Shown here: in pieces, positions 15,009 to 24,536 of the stretch
Numbering within the stretch: the stretch's first letter is position 1
How the letters are laid out: every line of letters starts with the position of its first letter
Source: DASQPA01 sp963757335
Lineage (GTDB): Bacteria > Acidobacteriota > Thermoanaerobaculia > Multivoradales > UBA5704
Length of the DNA stretch: 64,000 nucleotides
Assembly (NCBI GenBank): GCA_963757335.1
Contig: CAVWRJ010000007.1
Location: 62,001-126,000 of the forward strand
Reading direction: 5' to 3'
Program-made: the position numbers and the translations under genes
Notes under the pieces: generated by a model
Databases searched by the model: none
Seen by the model: only the letters and a program-made list of their open reading frames with translations
Told to the model about the DNA's origin: nothing

Positions 15009-18000
15009 ATGGCGGGACAGCGTAGGGCGGCGGTGTTCTTTGCGATGGCGTTCGCCGGGATGCTCGGGGTCTTCGGGGAAGGCGGGATCGCGGCGGCGGA
15101 CGGCGGGGTTTCTCTCTACACCGTGGCTCCCTGTCGCCTCCTCGACACCCGCTATGCGGACGGGCCCTACGGCGGTCCGGTCCTGATCTCGGGGGTGCCG
15201 CGAAACATCTCGGTCACCGGCCGCTGTGGGGTCCCCGCCAACGCCACGGCCGTGGTGGTGAACCTGGCCGTGGTCGCGCCGAGCGGCGCGGGCTTCGTGA
15301 CTCTCTTCCCTGGCGATGGAACCCGCCCCCTCGCCAGCACCATCAACCTCACCCCGGGCCTGACGCGCACCAACAACGCCGTCCTCCCCCTCGCCGCCGA
15401 CGGCTCCGGTACCGTGCAGGCCTTCCCGGTCGTCGTGGGGCCGGGGACGGTCCACCTGGTGTTCGACATCTACGGCTACTTCGCTCCCGAGCCGCTGGTC
15501 ACCCTCGCCGCGAGCAGCCCGACCGAGGCCGAGGGCGACGTGGCGGTGACCCGGGAGACCACCCTCCGTTTCAGCGGGGTGCTCGATCCCACGAGCGTCA
15601 CCTCTGCCGCCATCCATGCCCAAACCGGCGGAACGGACCTGCCGGCCCGGCTCTACCTTTCGGCCGACGCCAGGAGCGTCACCCTCTTCTACACTGACCC
15701 GCTGCCCACCGCCTCCCCGATCCAGGTCACGGTCGACGGCGACCAGCTGCGGGACATCCGGGGCCGGAAGGTCGATGCCGACGGCGACGGCGTGCCCGGG
15801 GGCGTCCACCTCCTCAAGTTCAGCACCCTCGACCTCACCCTCGTCCCCGGCACCTCGGTCTGCGGCCGGGTGGTGGCCTCCGAGCTCGCCGTCGACGACA
15901 CCGGAAGCTCGGTCGACGTGCCCCTGGAAGGCGCGACGATCACGGTCGACGGCGCCGAGGCCACTCTCAAGGCGACGACCGACGCCAATGGCAACTTCTG
16001 CCTCGACCCAGCTCCGGGACAGCGTTTCTTCGTCCATGTCGACGGCCGGACGGCGACGAACAACGTGCCCGCCGGCGCCTACTATCCCTACGTCGGGAAG
16101 GCCTGGGATCCGGTCGCCGGACAGTCGACCAACATCGGCACCTCCTACCTGCCCCTGATCGTTTCCGGCACCCTCCAGCCGGTGAGCAACACGGCGCCGA
16201 CGGTGATTCACTTCGCGCCCTCGATCCTCGCTCAGTTCCCGCAGTTCGCGAGCGTAGAGCTCACCGTGCCGGCGGGCTCTCTTTTCGCCAACGACGGCAC
16301 CCACGGCGGCCAGGCGGGCATCGCTCCCGTGCCGCCCGACCGTCTGCCCGGGAAACTGCCGCCCGGTCTCACCTTCTCGGTCGTCATCACTGTCCAGACC
16401 GACGGACCGTCGAACTTCGACGCTCCGGCCCCGGTCTGCTTCCCCAACCTGCCCGACCCCAAGACCGGTGAGACCCTCCCGGCCGGCGCCAAGAGCGCTC
16501 TCTGGAGCTTCAACCACGCCGCCGGCCGCTGGGAGGTCGTCGGCCCGATGACCGTCTCCGCCGACGGCGCTCTCGTCTGCTCCGATCCGGGCTACGGCAT
16601 CCGGACTCCCGGATGGCACGCCGCGCAGCCGGGCAGCAGCGCCGCGGGCGGCGGGGCGGGCGACCCGAACGGCCCTTGTCCGGGTTGCACCCCGGACGCG
16701 GGCGCTCTCATCAAAGCATTGACGGACTGCACAGCTTCCCCGATCATCGACAAACTGGAGGACGCTCTTTTCAAGGATGTGGCAAAGAGCGTTCCCCTTC
16801 TCGGATGCGCGCTGAGCGTCGGCAACGGGATCGGTACGACAGCGGCAGCGTGCGCATCGGAGGAAGGCTGCAGCTGGGGCCGGATCGTCTGGAACGTCGC
16901 CAGCGCCGCGGCGGGCTGCATTCCCGGACCGCTAGGGGTCGGGATCACCCAGCTGATGGACGACCTGGATTGCACCTATGGTGTCGGCCAGCCCTTAAAC
17001 GACTATCAGATGTGTGTCGACCATGCCTGTCCCAGCATCGTCCGCAAGCACCTCCGCTCACGGACGGCGGTGAGCATCACAGCCGACCCGTTCTCCGAAC
17101 AGGGCGCTCTCAACGGCGCCCTCGCCACCCTGTTCGACACCGTCAACGGCTCCCCCAAGTGGCGACAGGCCGCAAGCCCCGACCTCGACGACTTCGTCGC
17201 CGTCCTGGGGACGAGCCTCGCGCCAGCGAGCCCGGGCGGCCTCCAGATCACCGCCGCCGAGAAGGACGCCCTCCTCGCCGTGACCTTGCCCGCGACGCTC
17301 ACCTCGGCCGATGTCTCCGCATTGGTGGACCGCATGAACCAGATCGGTTCCGGCCAGCTGCCGCAGGCCGACCGGGACGCCATCGTGGCTGCCGGCCAGA
17401 GCGTCAGCGACACCAGCGCCGAGCTGGCCCGTCGGGGTTGGCAGACGATCTGGGACGGTTACCTCAACGGTCCCAAGCTGGTCGGCGATACGGTCGCTCC
17501 CGTGGCCGTCCCCAAGCGCCTCTTCTACCTGGTCTCGCCGGTCGGCGGCACCACGGTGCAGCGCGGCCGGCTGGGGAGCAACGGCGTGTTCGACACCATG
17601 GTCCTCCAGCCCGACACCTTCTATCGGGTCTCCTACCTCCAGCCGCAGCCGCTCAAGGTCGCGACCGTCTACTTCCTCTCCGGGAAGAACGGCACGAGCA
17701 TCGAGGTGCCGAAGAGCGGCCTGCGCGACTCCGCACCGCTCGACACTGACGGCGACGGCCTATCCCGACGAGGCCGAGGCGATCCTCGGCACCGACCCCC
17801 ACAATCCCGACACCGACGGCGACGGGGTGAACGACGGCACCGAGGTCGCCCAGGGGACCGACCCCTTCGGCCGCAATATCGTCATCGGCCAGGCCGTCGA
17901 CGGCGCGATCTCGGTCGCCGGGGAGGTCGACCGCTACTCGTTCACCGCCCAGGCCGGACAGACGGCCTACTTCGAGATCCAGATGGGGTACGCCTTGGCG

Positions 18001-19167
18001 ATCGACTGGAAGCTCGTCGACGAGACCGGAAAGGTTCTGTTCGAATATCCGTTCTACGGCGACTATGGCCTCGTTCCTCTCACCCAGGGTGGCACCTACA
18101 CGCTGACCGTGGGCACCGCCGGGGCGACCTATACCGGGCCGTACCGGTTCAAGATCTGGGACGTGCCGCCGGCCCAGACCTTCGCCCTCTCGATCGGCGA
18201 CGCGGTTGCAGACGGCGTGCCCGCGGCCGGAGCGGGGCGCATCGAATCGCCGGGGGTGAAGGACGTCTACACCTTCACCGCAGCTCCAGGACAGACGGTC
18301 TACTTCGACAACCAGGGCGGCGGCAGCCTTCATATCGACTGGACGTTGCGGGACGACACCGGCGGGGTGGTCTTCGACTACCCGTTCTATGGCGACTACG
18401 GCGACGTTACCCTCACCAAAGGCGGTACCTATACCCTGACCGTGGGGGCCGACAGCAACAATTTCGTGGGGACCTATGCCTTCAAGCTCTGGAACGTGCC
18501 GCCGCCCCAGGTCTTCGCGGTCTCGATCGGCGATGCGGTCTCCGACGGCGTGCCCGCTGTCGGTGCGGGGCGGATCGAGTCGCCGGGAGTGACGGACGTC
18601 TACACCTTTACCGCGGCCCCGGGGCAGAAGGTGTACTTCGACAACCAGGGCGGCGGCAGCCTTCATATCGACTGGACCTTGCGGGACGACACCGGCGGGG
18701 TGGTCTTCGACTATCCGTTCTACGGCGACTACGGCACCGTCACCCTCGCCAAGGGCGGTACCTATACGCTGACGGTGGGGAGCACCAGCAACGAGTTCGT
18801 GGGGACCTATGCATTCCAGCTCTGGAACGTGCCAGCGCCCCAGGTCTTCGCGGTCGCGATCGGCGACACGATCTCCGACGGAGTGCCGGGACCGGGGGCG
18901 GGTCGGATCGAGACGCCGGGGGTGAAGGACGTCTATACCTTCCAGGCCGCGGCGGGGCAGAAGGTACTCTTCTCGCTTTTGAGCGGAGGCTTTCTCTTCC
19001 TCGACTGGCGCCTGACCGATCCGGCCGGGAGCGTCGTCTTCGATCAATCGTTCTACCAGAACGCCGGACCATACACGCTCCCCCTGACCGGGACCTACAC
19101 GCTGACCATCGGAGCGGACGGCAACGACCATACCGGGCCGTACAGCATCCGAATCGATCCGCAGTAG
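15009..19167 (+). CDS. Large secreted multidomain protein with four C-terminal beta repeats, frameshifted
   Basis: Reads in one frame from 15009 to about 17763, then in another to 19167. Removing one base around 17760-17766 restores 'DTDGDGLPDEAEAILGTD' and gives 1,385 residues. Order: signal peptide (VFFAMAFAGMLGVFGEGGIA); a 'PCRLLDTR...GYFAPE' domain (to ~160); an Ig-like segment; a carboxypeptidase-regulatory-like segment ('LEGATITVDG'); a Cys-containing region; calcium-binding TSP3-type repeats (DTDGDG twice); then four repeats of about 105 residues (from ~17875) of pre-peptidase C-terminal type. Repeats 2 and 3 are nearly identical. The start at 15009 has AAAGGAGAG upstream. Probably a cell-surface or secreted adhesive protein; no catalytic motif seen. 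Confidence 0.82.
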
Positions 19168-19175
19168 TTGGAGGG

Positions 19176-20027
19176 TTATCGATCGCCGTCGGGCATCAGC
19201 CCCTGCATCTCGGCATAGGGGATCGCCCCGGCGGCGAGGCTCTCGAAGGTTCCCGGGCCCTGGAGCTCGGCCGAGACCTGGCGGAGCTTGCCGTAGACCG
19301 CCCGCATGGCGCCGGAGCCGAGGCTCAGGCGGGCGACGCCGAGCTCCCGGAGGCGCGGCACGGGCGGCAGCCCAGGAAGGGCGAGGACGTTGAGCGGGGT
19401 CCCGTGCAGCCCGGCGGTGAGGGTGGCAATGTCGGCGGGGTCGGTCAGGGCGGGGACGAAGACGCCGTCCGCCCCGGCTTCGACGAAGGCCCGGAGGCGC
19501 TCCAGGGTGTGCGCCCGCCGGCCGCCGGCCTCGCCGATCTGCCCCAGGTAGATGTCGGTCCGGGCGTTGACGAAGAGGGGAATGCCCGTCCCTTCCGCGG
19601 CCTCCCGTGCGGCGCCGAGGATCTCGACCTGGAGGGCGAGATCGCGGAGCGGCGCGCCGCCCGAGAAGTCCCGGTCCTCCAGGTTGATGCCGACGGCCCC
19701 GGCATCGATCACCGAGCGCACCGCGGCGGCGATCTCCCCCGGCGTCCGGCCGTAGCCGGACTCGAAGTCGACGCTGAGCGGCACCCGGAGGGCGGCCGCC
19801 ATCCGCGCCACCGTGGTCAGGAGGAGAGGGAGGGGGAGCCCTTCGCCATCCCGGTAGCCCCAGGCCCAGGCGAGGGCGGCGCTCGTCGTGGCGACCGCCG
19901 GGAATCCCGCCGCCTGGAAGACGAGCGCGCTCGCCACGTCCCACGCATTGGGGAGGAGGAGGAGCTTCGCGGGGTCGTGGTGGAGTGCCGCGAAGCGTAA
20001 GGCGCGCTCTTTCTGGGTCGGGATCAT
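19176..20027 (-). CDS. Isocitrate lyase/PEP mutase family enzyme
   Basis: 283-aa TIM-barrel enzyme of the phosphoenolpyruvate mutase/isocitrate lyase superfamily. Visible landmarks are 'LLLPNAWDVASALVFQAAG', 'TTSAALAWAWGYRDGE', the metal-site strand 'VDFESGYG', 'GINLEDRD' and 'VNARTDIYL'. The Lys-Lys-Cys-Gly-His active loop of true isocitrate lyase is absent, as expected for the PEP mutase-like branch, which includes carboxyphosphonoenolpyruvate mutases and oxaloacetate hydrolases. Several in-frame Met codons lie upstream, but the conserved region and AGAGGGG fit a start at 20027. It is convergent with the secreted-protein gene, eight bases apart. Substrate not predictable. Confidence 0.88.
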   Translation of the reverse strand: MIPTQKERALRFAALHHDPAKLLLLPNAWDVASALVFQAAGFPAVATTSAALAWAWGYRDGEGLPLPLLLTTVARMAAALRVPLSVDFESGYGRTPGEIAAAVRSVIDAGAVGINLEDRDFSGGAPLRDLALQVEILGAAREAAEGTGIPLFVNARTDIYLGQIGEAGGRRAHTLERLRAFVEAGADGVFVPALTDPADIATLTAGLHGTPLNVLALPGLPPVPRLRELGVARLSLGSGAMRAVYGKLRQVSAELQGPGTFESLAAGAIPYAEMQGLMPDGDR

Positions 20028-20243
20028 GGTCATACCCCTCTCGTCGTGGAGGGCCGACGATACAACCCGGAGCGGCCCGGGGGAAGCGACGGAAGAGAGG
20101 GGCCTCAGGACAGTTTGATCCAAGGACCGCCGATACCTCTTCGGAGCACTGGCTGGCTGCGTGGAGCGCCCGAATGAGTCGGCGGCAAGGCTCAACGCCC
20201 GAGTGCCAAGAGAAAACCGTCTCCATTCTGATCGTGGTTGAGC

Positions 20244-20249
20244 TAGACT
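20244..20249 (+). promoter_or_regulatory. Candidate -10 element (TAGACT)
   Basis: TAGACT in the context GAGCTAGACTGA, 40 bases before the hydrolase start, within the 262-bp region separating the hydrolase-caspase operon from the divergent PEP mutase-family gene. It would drive the whole three-gene operon. No convincing -35 box. Confidence 0.3.
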
Positions 20250-20289
20250 GAGGCATCCAGAGATGTAGCAGATTCAAGGAGGAAGAGGG

Positions 20290-21630
20290 ATGCCGCTGGT
20301 TTTCGTGCACGGAGTCAATACCCGCCGGGGCGAAACACCCGAGGAGCAGGCGGTCTTCGACAACAAGGTGGCCTTCCTTTGCGAGCAGTTCCGCCACTTG
20401 GCGTTCGCCGAGCGAGTGAGTGCGACGGACGGCCTGCGGGTATTCGCTCCCTACTGGGGCGACCTGGGCGTCACATTCGCCCGTAACCTGGCCAGCCTGC
20501 CGCAGAGCGGTGTCCAGGCTCTCGCGATCGGTCAGCCCGAGAACGCTCCGCTCTTCGCGGCGACGGCGGCGAATCTCGACGCCGAGGCGCTGAAGGAGGA
20601 CGGATTGCGGGAGGCGCCGCTCTTGACGTTTGCGCGGTCCCGCACTCTGGCCGCCGCGGTCGATCTGCTCTTCGCCGGGGCGGCCAACGCACCGCTTCCC
20701 GCCATTCTGTTCGACGAGGCCGGCCTCCGGGCGGTGCTGCCGGAAGCCGCCCGGTTCGCTGACGCCGCCCAACGGTACGCCGCCGCTAATTCCCATCCGG
20801 CCTGGCTCGCGGGCCTGGCGGACGACGAGGCCTTTCTCGACCAACTCGTCGCTCAGGTGGCGGCCTTCGCTGCCCTGCCTCCCGGAACTCCCGGACTTGC
20901 CGTCGCTGGGGGTACGGTCCAGGCCTTGGGACTGGGCGACAGCCTGAAATCCTGGCTTGGCAACGCGGCAGTGGCTGTGCGCGATGCGGTCTCCAATTTG
21001 GCCAGTGCGGCCGCGGGTGCGGTCGTCGGGACGGCGAAGGAGGGCGTCCGCGAGGGCTTTCTCACCTTTTCCGGGCTCGTCCGACCGGCGGCCTCGGCGC
21101 TCATTGGGCGGTTCTTCGGCGATGTCTTCACCTACATGGAGAACCGCCAGCTCATCCTCGACCGCGTCCTCGCCGACATCGACCTTGCGGTTCAGGCGAA
21201 GCGGCCCGGCGACTCCGAGCTCTACCTCGTCGCTCACAGCTTCGGCGGCATCATCCTCTACGACATCCTTACCCGCTTCCGCCCGCATCTGGAGTGCGAT
21301 CTTTATGTGACCGTCGGCTCCCAGGTGGCCCTGTTCGCCGAGATCGGGCGGCTGGCAGACAAGGAGCCGATCGCCGCGGCTTTCGCGGCTGGTCCGAAAG
21401 CGGTCGTGCCGCGCCCAGCGACGGTCCGGCGCTGGCTGAACGTCTTCGACTCAACTGACTTCATCGGCTTCGGCACACGCGGGGTCTTCGCCGGGGCACG
21501 CGATTACCGCTTCGAGACCGACGCCCTGCCGATCGTCTCGCACGGCGCCTACTTCGACACCCCTCGCTTCTTCGCCCGGCTTCGGGAGCGTGTCCGCGAA
21601 GCATTCGCGAACGGCACGGATACGCCGTAG
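20290..21630 (+). CDS. Alpha/beta hydrolase with large helical insertion (first gene of caspase operon)
   Basis: 446-aa serine-hydrolase-like protein. It starts MPLVFVHGVNTR, the first beta strand and oxyanion region of a lipase/esterase fold. The nucleophile elbow is AHSFGG with Ser317, a candidate Asp lies in 'NVFDSTDF' and a His in 'PIVSHGAYFD'. Between strand 1 and the nucleophile is an unusually long insertion (residues ~60-300), rich in Ala, including an amphipathic stretch at ~225-275 ('AAAGAVVGTAKEGVREGF') that could contact membrane. No signal peptide. AAGGAGGAAGAGGG precedes the ATG. The caspase gene follows after 9 bp. It could be a lipase effector activated or controlled by the caspase; this is inference. 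Confidence 0.85.
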   Translation: MPLVFVHGVNTRRGETPEEQAVFDNKVAFLCEQFRHLAFAERVSATDGLRVFAPYWGDLGVTFARNLASLPQSGVQALAIGQPENAPLFAATAANLDAEALKEDGLREAPLLTFARSRTLAAAVDLLFAGAANAPLPAILFDEAGLRAVLPEAARFADAAQRYAAANSHPAWLAGLADDEAFLDQLVAQVAAFAALPPGTPGLAVAGGTVQALGLGDSLKSWLGNAAVAVRDAVSNLASAAAGAVVGTAKEGVREGFLTFSGLVRPAASALIGRFFGDVFTYMENRQLILDRVLADIDLAVQAKRPGDSELYLVAHSFGGIILYDILTRFRPHLECDLYVTVGSQVALFAEIGRLADKEPIAAAFAAGPKAVVPRPATVRRWLNVFDSTDFIGFGTRGVFAGARDYRFETDALPIVSHGAYFDTPRFFARLRERVREAFANGTDTP

Positions 21631-21639
21631 GAAGACCAG

Positions 21640-23001
21640 ATGACGCTGATCTGGGCGGAGGGGTTTACGGGAGAGAGAGCGCTGGCGCCGAAGTGGCAAC
21701 GGCACGCCCTAGCGGCGGCACGCTCGCTCGACACCGCGCTCCCGCCCGAGATGCGGGGCGTAGCGATGGGCGAGGCCGAAGCTGCCAAGGCCGCGTATGA
21801 CGCTCTCGCCGCCGAGGCAGAGACCGCTCTCACGGCGACAGCAATGGGGGGAGAGCCGCGCACGCACGCGTTCATCATCGGCGTCGGGAGGTACGAGGAC
21901 GCGAGAATCCCGGCCCTCACGACATCGGTTTACGGCGCCTGGGCCTTCGCCGACTGGATGCTGACCAGCTTCCAGAACCTCGACCGCCCGCTCGGCTCGA
22001 TCGAGCTGGTGCTCTCCGCCTCTCCGGACCTGGGCGACTGGCAGCCCTCGGCGGCCGCGGCGGAGAAACTCGGCATTGCGAAGGGCGATCGCCTGCCCGT
22101 CGAGATTGCGACGTTCGATCCCATCCGAGAGGCTTTCAAGCGCTGGCTCGCGCGGGCCGGCCGCCATCTGGACAACGCGGCCTTTCTATATTTTTCTGGG
22201 CACGGTGTCTGGAAATCCGTGACCCTCCTCCTGCCAGAGGACGCACGGCTACCCGGAAACCAGCAGTCCGCAGAGAACCTGATCAACATTCAAGGGACCC
22301 TGGCCCACATGTTCAATGCCCAGCCGAGCGTGCAGTGCTTCTTCGTCGACTCCTGCCAGGAAATCCCGCAGGTATTACTGCAAAACCTCGACGCGACACC
22401 CGGCGAGCCGCTCCACCGACCCACCAACGGGCCGAAAATTCCGCGACGCGATGCTTGGATCTACTACGGATCCTTCACCGGCCGCAAGGCGTACGGTCCG
22501 GAAGGCAAGGCACCATTCTTTACCCAGGAGCTCCTGGGCTGCCTCGAGCGGCGTGGCGCCGACAGCGGATACGATGGGACCTGGAGGGTCACTACGGCCT
22601 CTCTGGGGCGGACGCTCGAGGCGGCAGGGTGTTCGCGCCAGGAGATCGAGGGGTATGACATCCAGTTCTCGAACTCGACCGACACGACCAACTTCACGGC
22701 GGAGCTCTGCCAGATCGAGAACGCGCCGGAAGTGTTCGTGAAGGTCCGATGCCTACCGTCGGAGACGATGCAGAAGGCGCGGCTTTACGTAGAGTCGGCC
22801 GGCGCACGGCAGACCCGCGCCAAAGTTCAGCAGGCCGAGTGGTGCATCGCCGTGGCGCAGGGGGAGTGCTTGGCGGGGGTGGAGTTTGACGAGGCCACCA
22901 CCCTGGCCGGCACGACGAACCCGTTCCGCGCCTGGCCGCCGGTCTCCCCGGTCGCGCTCAATATCCAGCCGCGGGTGCCCGGCGGCAAGGAAGGCACGTG
23001 A
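21640..23001 (+). CDS. Caspase-fold cysteine protease (peptidase C14 family)
   Basis: 453-aa protein. After a ~75-residue N-terminal extension, a caspase p20-like domain begins at 'HAFIIGVGRYED'. The catalytic dyad is visible: His188 in YFSGHG and Cys239 in FFVDSCQE. 'WIYYGSFTGRKAY' and 'FFTQELLGCLE' follow as in orthocaspases. The C-terminal ~110 residues are beta-rich and not typical of the peptidase. No signal peptide or membrane helix, so it is a cytoplasmic protease. Bacterial caspases cleave after Arg or Lys and often act in defence or regulated death. The stop overlaps the start of the third gene by four bases (GTGA), so the three proteins are co-translated. Confidence 0.9.
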   Translation: MTLIWAEGFTGERALAPKWQRHALAAARSLDTALPPEMRGVAMGEAEAAKAAYDALAAEAETALTATAMGGEPRTHAFIIGVGRYEDARIPALTTSVYGAWAFADWMLTSFQNLDRPLGSIELVLSASPDLGDWQPSAAAAEKLGIAKGDRLPVEIATFDPIREAFKRWLARAGRHLDNAAFLYFSGHGVWKSVTLLLPEDARLPGNQQSAENLINIQGTLAHMFNAQPSVQCFFVDSCQEIPQVLLQNLDATPGEPLHRPTNGPKIPRRDAWIYYGSFTGRKAYGPEGKAPFFTQELLGCLERRGADSGYDGTWRVTTASLGRTLEAAGCSRQEIEGYDIQFSNSTDTTNFTAELCQIENAPEVFVKVRCLPSETMQKARLYVESAGARQTRAKVQQAEWCIAVAQGECLAGVEFDEATTLAGTTNPFRAWPPVSPVALNIQPRVPGGKEGT

Positions 23002-24404
23002 GTACCGAAGCGGCGAGCTCCGGAACCGAGGTTACCTATACGATCGAGGTCACCTGCCTGAGGGTGCCGGACGCGCTCACTCGCGTCCCCCTGCCGTTTG
23101 AGATCATCTCGGCCTCAGGCGCAGTGCGGCGAGCGGTATGGATGCCTGAGGAGAACGCGCGGATGACGGAGTCGGTCGACGGTCCGGGCGAGTACCAGAT
23201 CCGGGCGGAGCTGCCGTCAGGCGAGTGGCTGATGGAGGCTGTCACCGTACCGGAGCTGGCCGGGGCCGGAGGCAAGGCCTCCGGCGCGGTGACTCTCGAC
23301 TTCGGCGCCGCCGAGTCGAGCCCTTCCTTCACGCGCGGCCGGCCCGCCATGACCCAGGCCTCCGATGCGGTCAGGGTACCCTGGGTCTCTAGCCGTCGGC
23401 GCGCTCGCCCGCCAGACCGCGGGACGTTCGCCAAGAGACTGCTGCGCCGCCTGCCTATACTGGGTTTCGGCGGCGCCTCTGCCGCCTCTCTGGAACCCGA
23501 GGGAGCCGCTCCGGATGTCCCGGAGCCTCCCTCTGCTGCCCCCGGCATCGCGCTCCGCTACGGATTCTTCGATGGCTGGGAGGAGGGCCCAGGCGCGGGA
23601 GCCTCCATCTCGATCGAGACCCTGAGGGTCGAGGTCGCCGGGAGCACCCGCCTAGAGCTCCCGGGCGACCTCGAATTCGCGCAACACCCAGGCTGGGCAG
23701 TGGACCGCTTCAAGTGGCGACCCCTCCTGGTGCAGGCGGAGCTGCCTGTGGTGGATGGCGAGCCGGCGAGCCAGGCCCTCGTGGTCTGGCCGCCGTCGCG
23801 CGGCAATCAGCCGCTGACACTCGCGGTGGACCCGCAGCGCGGCATCAATCGCGACGCGCCGCTGCTCGTCGCCCGCTCCGAGAGCGGCGATCGGACAGCG
23901 GACGCCCTCTTCGCCTATATGCGCAGCGGCCGGCTGGATTCAGCGCGTCAAGCCTCTCCCGGGCTGATCGCCCAGGCCGAAGGGACCCTGCAGCAGAAAG
24001 TGGCGAACCCCGTCTACGCCACCCTGGCCGCCTATACCCTGCTCAAGCTCGGCAGCACGGAGCATCCGGACTGGATCGCAAATCTCGCCCACTGGTTCAA
24101 ATATCTGCCGGACGGCGCTATCCTCTATGGCTGGTACCTGATCCGGGCCGGGCGGGCGGAGGAGGCCTTGGCTTATTTCGAGACTGCCTTGAAGCGAGGC
24201 GTCCCTATGTACAGCGAGGGCATCCGGCTGCTGCGCGACGGTCTCAACTTCCTCCGCGGCCTCGATTCCACCGACCCCCAGGTGAATGCGGCGGTGGCTA
24301 GGGTCTACCGGATCGCCACCGCTGCCAACCTCAATTCCGAACTCACCTGCCTGCGGGTGGGGTCGGGCCTCGCCGTCCGCCTGCTCACCGTTCCGGCCGG
24401 GTAG
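22998..24404 (+). CDS. Novel two-part protein (beta N-terminus, helical C-terminus) of the caspase operon
   Basis: 468-aa protein beginning at a GTG inside the caspase stop (GTGA overlap). Residues ~10-100 are beta-rich ('VTYTIEVTCLRVP'), followed by a basic, Pro-rich linker (~105-190, containing 'SSRRRARPPDRG' and 'KRLLRRLP'), a second beta region (~190-300) and a helical C-terminal half with TPR-like helices ('AEEALAYFETALKRG'). The Arg-rich linker offers several possible caspase cleavage sites. I do not recognise a family. From position it is likely a partner, sensor or substrate of the caspase. Confidence 0.8.
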   Translation: MSTEAASSGTEVTYTIEVTCLRVPDALTRVPLPFEIISASGAVRRAVWMPEENARMTESVDGPGEYQIRAELPSGEWLMEAVTVPELAGAGGKASGAVTLDFGAAESSPSFTRGRPAMTQASDAVRVPWVSSRRRARPPDRGTFAKRLLRRLPILGFGGASAASLEPEGAAPDVPEPPSAAPGIALRYGFFDGWEEGPGAGASISIETLRVEVAGSTRLELPGDLEFAQHPGWAVDRFKWRPLLVQAELPVVDGEPASQALVVWPPSRGNQPLTLAVDPQRGINRDAPLLVARSESGDRTADALFAYMRSGRLDSARQASPGLIAQAEGTLQQKVANPVYATLAAYTLLKLGSTEHPDWIANLAHWFKYLPDGAILYGWYLIRAGRAEEALAYFETALKRGVPMYSEGIRLLRDGLNFLRGLDSTDPQVNAAVARVYRIATAANLNSELTCLRVGSGLAVRLLTVPAG

Positions 24405-24456
24405 CTCGCTGCAGTGACTCGTGGAACTCCCGTTCGGAGTGAACAGCGCGCTGTGC

Positions 24457-24462
24457 TAGATT
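24457..24462 (+). promoter_or_regulatory. Candidate -10 element (TAGATT)
   Basis: TAGATT in the context GTGCTAGATTGA, 53 bp after the caspase operon and 75 bases before the next start codon. It matches the GCTA-type context seen before other genes here. No -35 box identified. Confidence 0.25.
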
Positions 24463-24536
24463 GACCCCGGCACTCGTCGTTCGTACACGCCTCCCTCTCA
24501 CAGCTCTGTCGCGGAAACCCTGGCCCTCCTCGCACG

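Noticed and set aside
17653..21288. A 1,211-codon minus-strand frame across the secreted protein, PEP mutase-family gene and hydrolase
   Set aside because: It crosses three well-supported genes in antisense or wrong frame and shows no ribosome-binding site or family motif.
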